A stretch of 6,376 nucleotides of DNA from an uncultured Thomasclavelia sp. Its GTDB lineage: Bacteria > Bacillota_I > Bacilli_A > Erysipelotrichales > Coprobacillaceae. The notes beneath the pieces are model-generated. The model ran no database searches, was not told the DNA's origin, and worked only from the letters and a program-made list of their open reading frames with translations. Both the position numbers and the translations under genes were made by a program. This document shows, piece after piece, positions 6,084-6,376 of this stretch. Location: positions 1-6,376 of the forward strand of contig CAJUOR010000077.1 of assembly GCA_910588165.1 (NCBI GenBank), given 5' to 3'. The number at the start of each line of letters is the position of its first letter. Within the stretch, counting starts at the first letter, position 1.

Positions 6084-6376
6084 CCCCTAACATTTCTTTC
6101 AGCTTCTTTTTAGCTCTATGCATCCAAGTATAAATCGTATTTTCTTTTTGATTTAATATTTCAGCTATTTCCGATAACTGATAGCCTTCATAGTAATATA
6201 AATAAATGACATTCTTTAAATTCGGTTTAAGCTTTAATACAGCTTCTAAAACCTCCGGATAAGTCGGTTCTTCTTTTAAGCCATACATACTGAAATCCTC
6301 AACTAAATCCACGTTACGATTAAACCACTTTCGTGAAAAGCTATGGCATTCGTTGATCGTTACTCTGATTAGCCAA
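6067..6376 (-). CDS. ECF-type RNA polymerase sigma factor, C-terminal part, cut by window edge
   Basis: The frame is open to the right edge, giving the last 102 residues. The first visible residues, WLIRVTINECHSFSRKWFNR (1-20), match the end of the ECF sigma-2 domain. This shows that the in-frame GTG at 6310-6312 is an internal Val codon, not a start. A short variable linker (about 21-42) leads to the sigma-4 domain, with NVIYLYYYEGYQLSEIAEIL (53-72) and NTIYTWMHRAKKKLKEML (77-94), the helix-turn-helix that reads the -35 element. The product should direct RNA polymerase to a small regulon when released by the anti-sigma factor encoded next, whose start overlaps this gene's end by 17 nt. The architecture is ECF-like rather than SigI-like. 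The N-terminus lies outside the window. Confidence 0.9.
   Translation of the reverse strand, partial: WLIRVTINECHSFSRKWFNRNVDLVEDFSMYGLKEEPTYPEVLEAVLKLKPNLKNVIYLYYYEGYQLSEIAEILNQKENTIYTWMHRAKKKLKEMLGDDRFE
6084..6088 (-). promoter_or_regulatory. Purine-rich site at the anti-sigma gene start, spacing odd
   Basis: AGGGG on the minus strand directly touches the ATG at 6081-6083, too close for a normal Shine-Dalgarno. It stands 9 nt before an in-frame TTG (6072-6074, codon 4), a workable alternative start that would remove only three residues. Coupling to the overlapping sigma gene may make the site unnecessary. Which start is used is undecided. Confidence 0.35.

Noticed and set aside
6310..6312. 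GTG as the start of an 81-residue sigma-4-only protein
   Set aside because: The frame continues upstream to the window edge with a clear ECF sigma-2 end (WLIRVTIN...), so the GTG is an internal Val codon of a larger sigma factor.

Overview
The window reads as chromosomal DNA from a low-GC, endospore-forming Firmicute. The whole gene set is on the minus strand, so transcription runs from the right edge to the left. The mix of AT-rich codons, a compact spoVA operon lacking spoVAA, spoVAB and spoVAEa, and an RsgI-like anti-sigma factor suggests the Erysipelotrichia or a nearby anaerobic lineage. That placement is a guess from gene style, not a phylogenetic result.

Layout in order of transcription: (1) 6376-5343 holds the C-terminal part of an ECF sigma factor and, overlapping its end, a membrane anti-sigma factor with an RsgI-type extracytoplasmic domain and a histidine-rich tail. 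A hairpin-plus-T-tract terminator (5317-5344) closes this unit. (2) 5263-2178 holds spoVAC, spoVAD, spoVAEb and spoVAF, all overlapping. They encode the machinery that moves dipicolinic acid (DPA) into the forespore and releases it at germination, plus the GerA-like SpoVAF protein. A strong 20-bp hairpin terminator containing the spoVAF stop codon closes this operon. (3) 2094-776 holds scpA and scpB, the kleisin and winged-helix partners of SMC in chromosome condensation and segregation, coupled by an ATGA overlap. (4) 729-1 holds the N-terminal 243 codons of a lipoprotein metallophosphoesterase that runs off the left edge.

The genes form three functional units: envelope-signal-responsive transcription, spore DPA transport and germination, and chromosome segregation. 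Coding density is very high. The only non-coding gaps are 5264-5342, 2095-2177 and 730-775, and the first two are largely taken up by terminators. There are no tRNAs, rRNAs, mobile elements or CRISPR repeats that I can see.

The most unusual item is the sigma/anti-sigma pair. An ECF-type sigma factor is paired with an anti-sigma factor whose outer domain carries the RsgI-type Asn-Pro motif, plus a CxC motif and a His-rich C-terminus that could bind metal. The rest is well-known biology in a compact arrangement.
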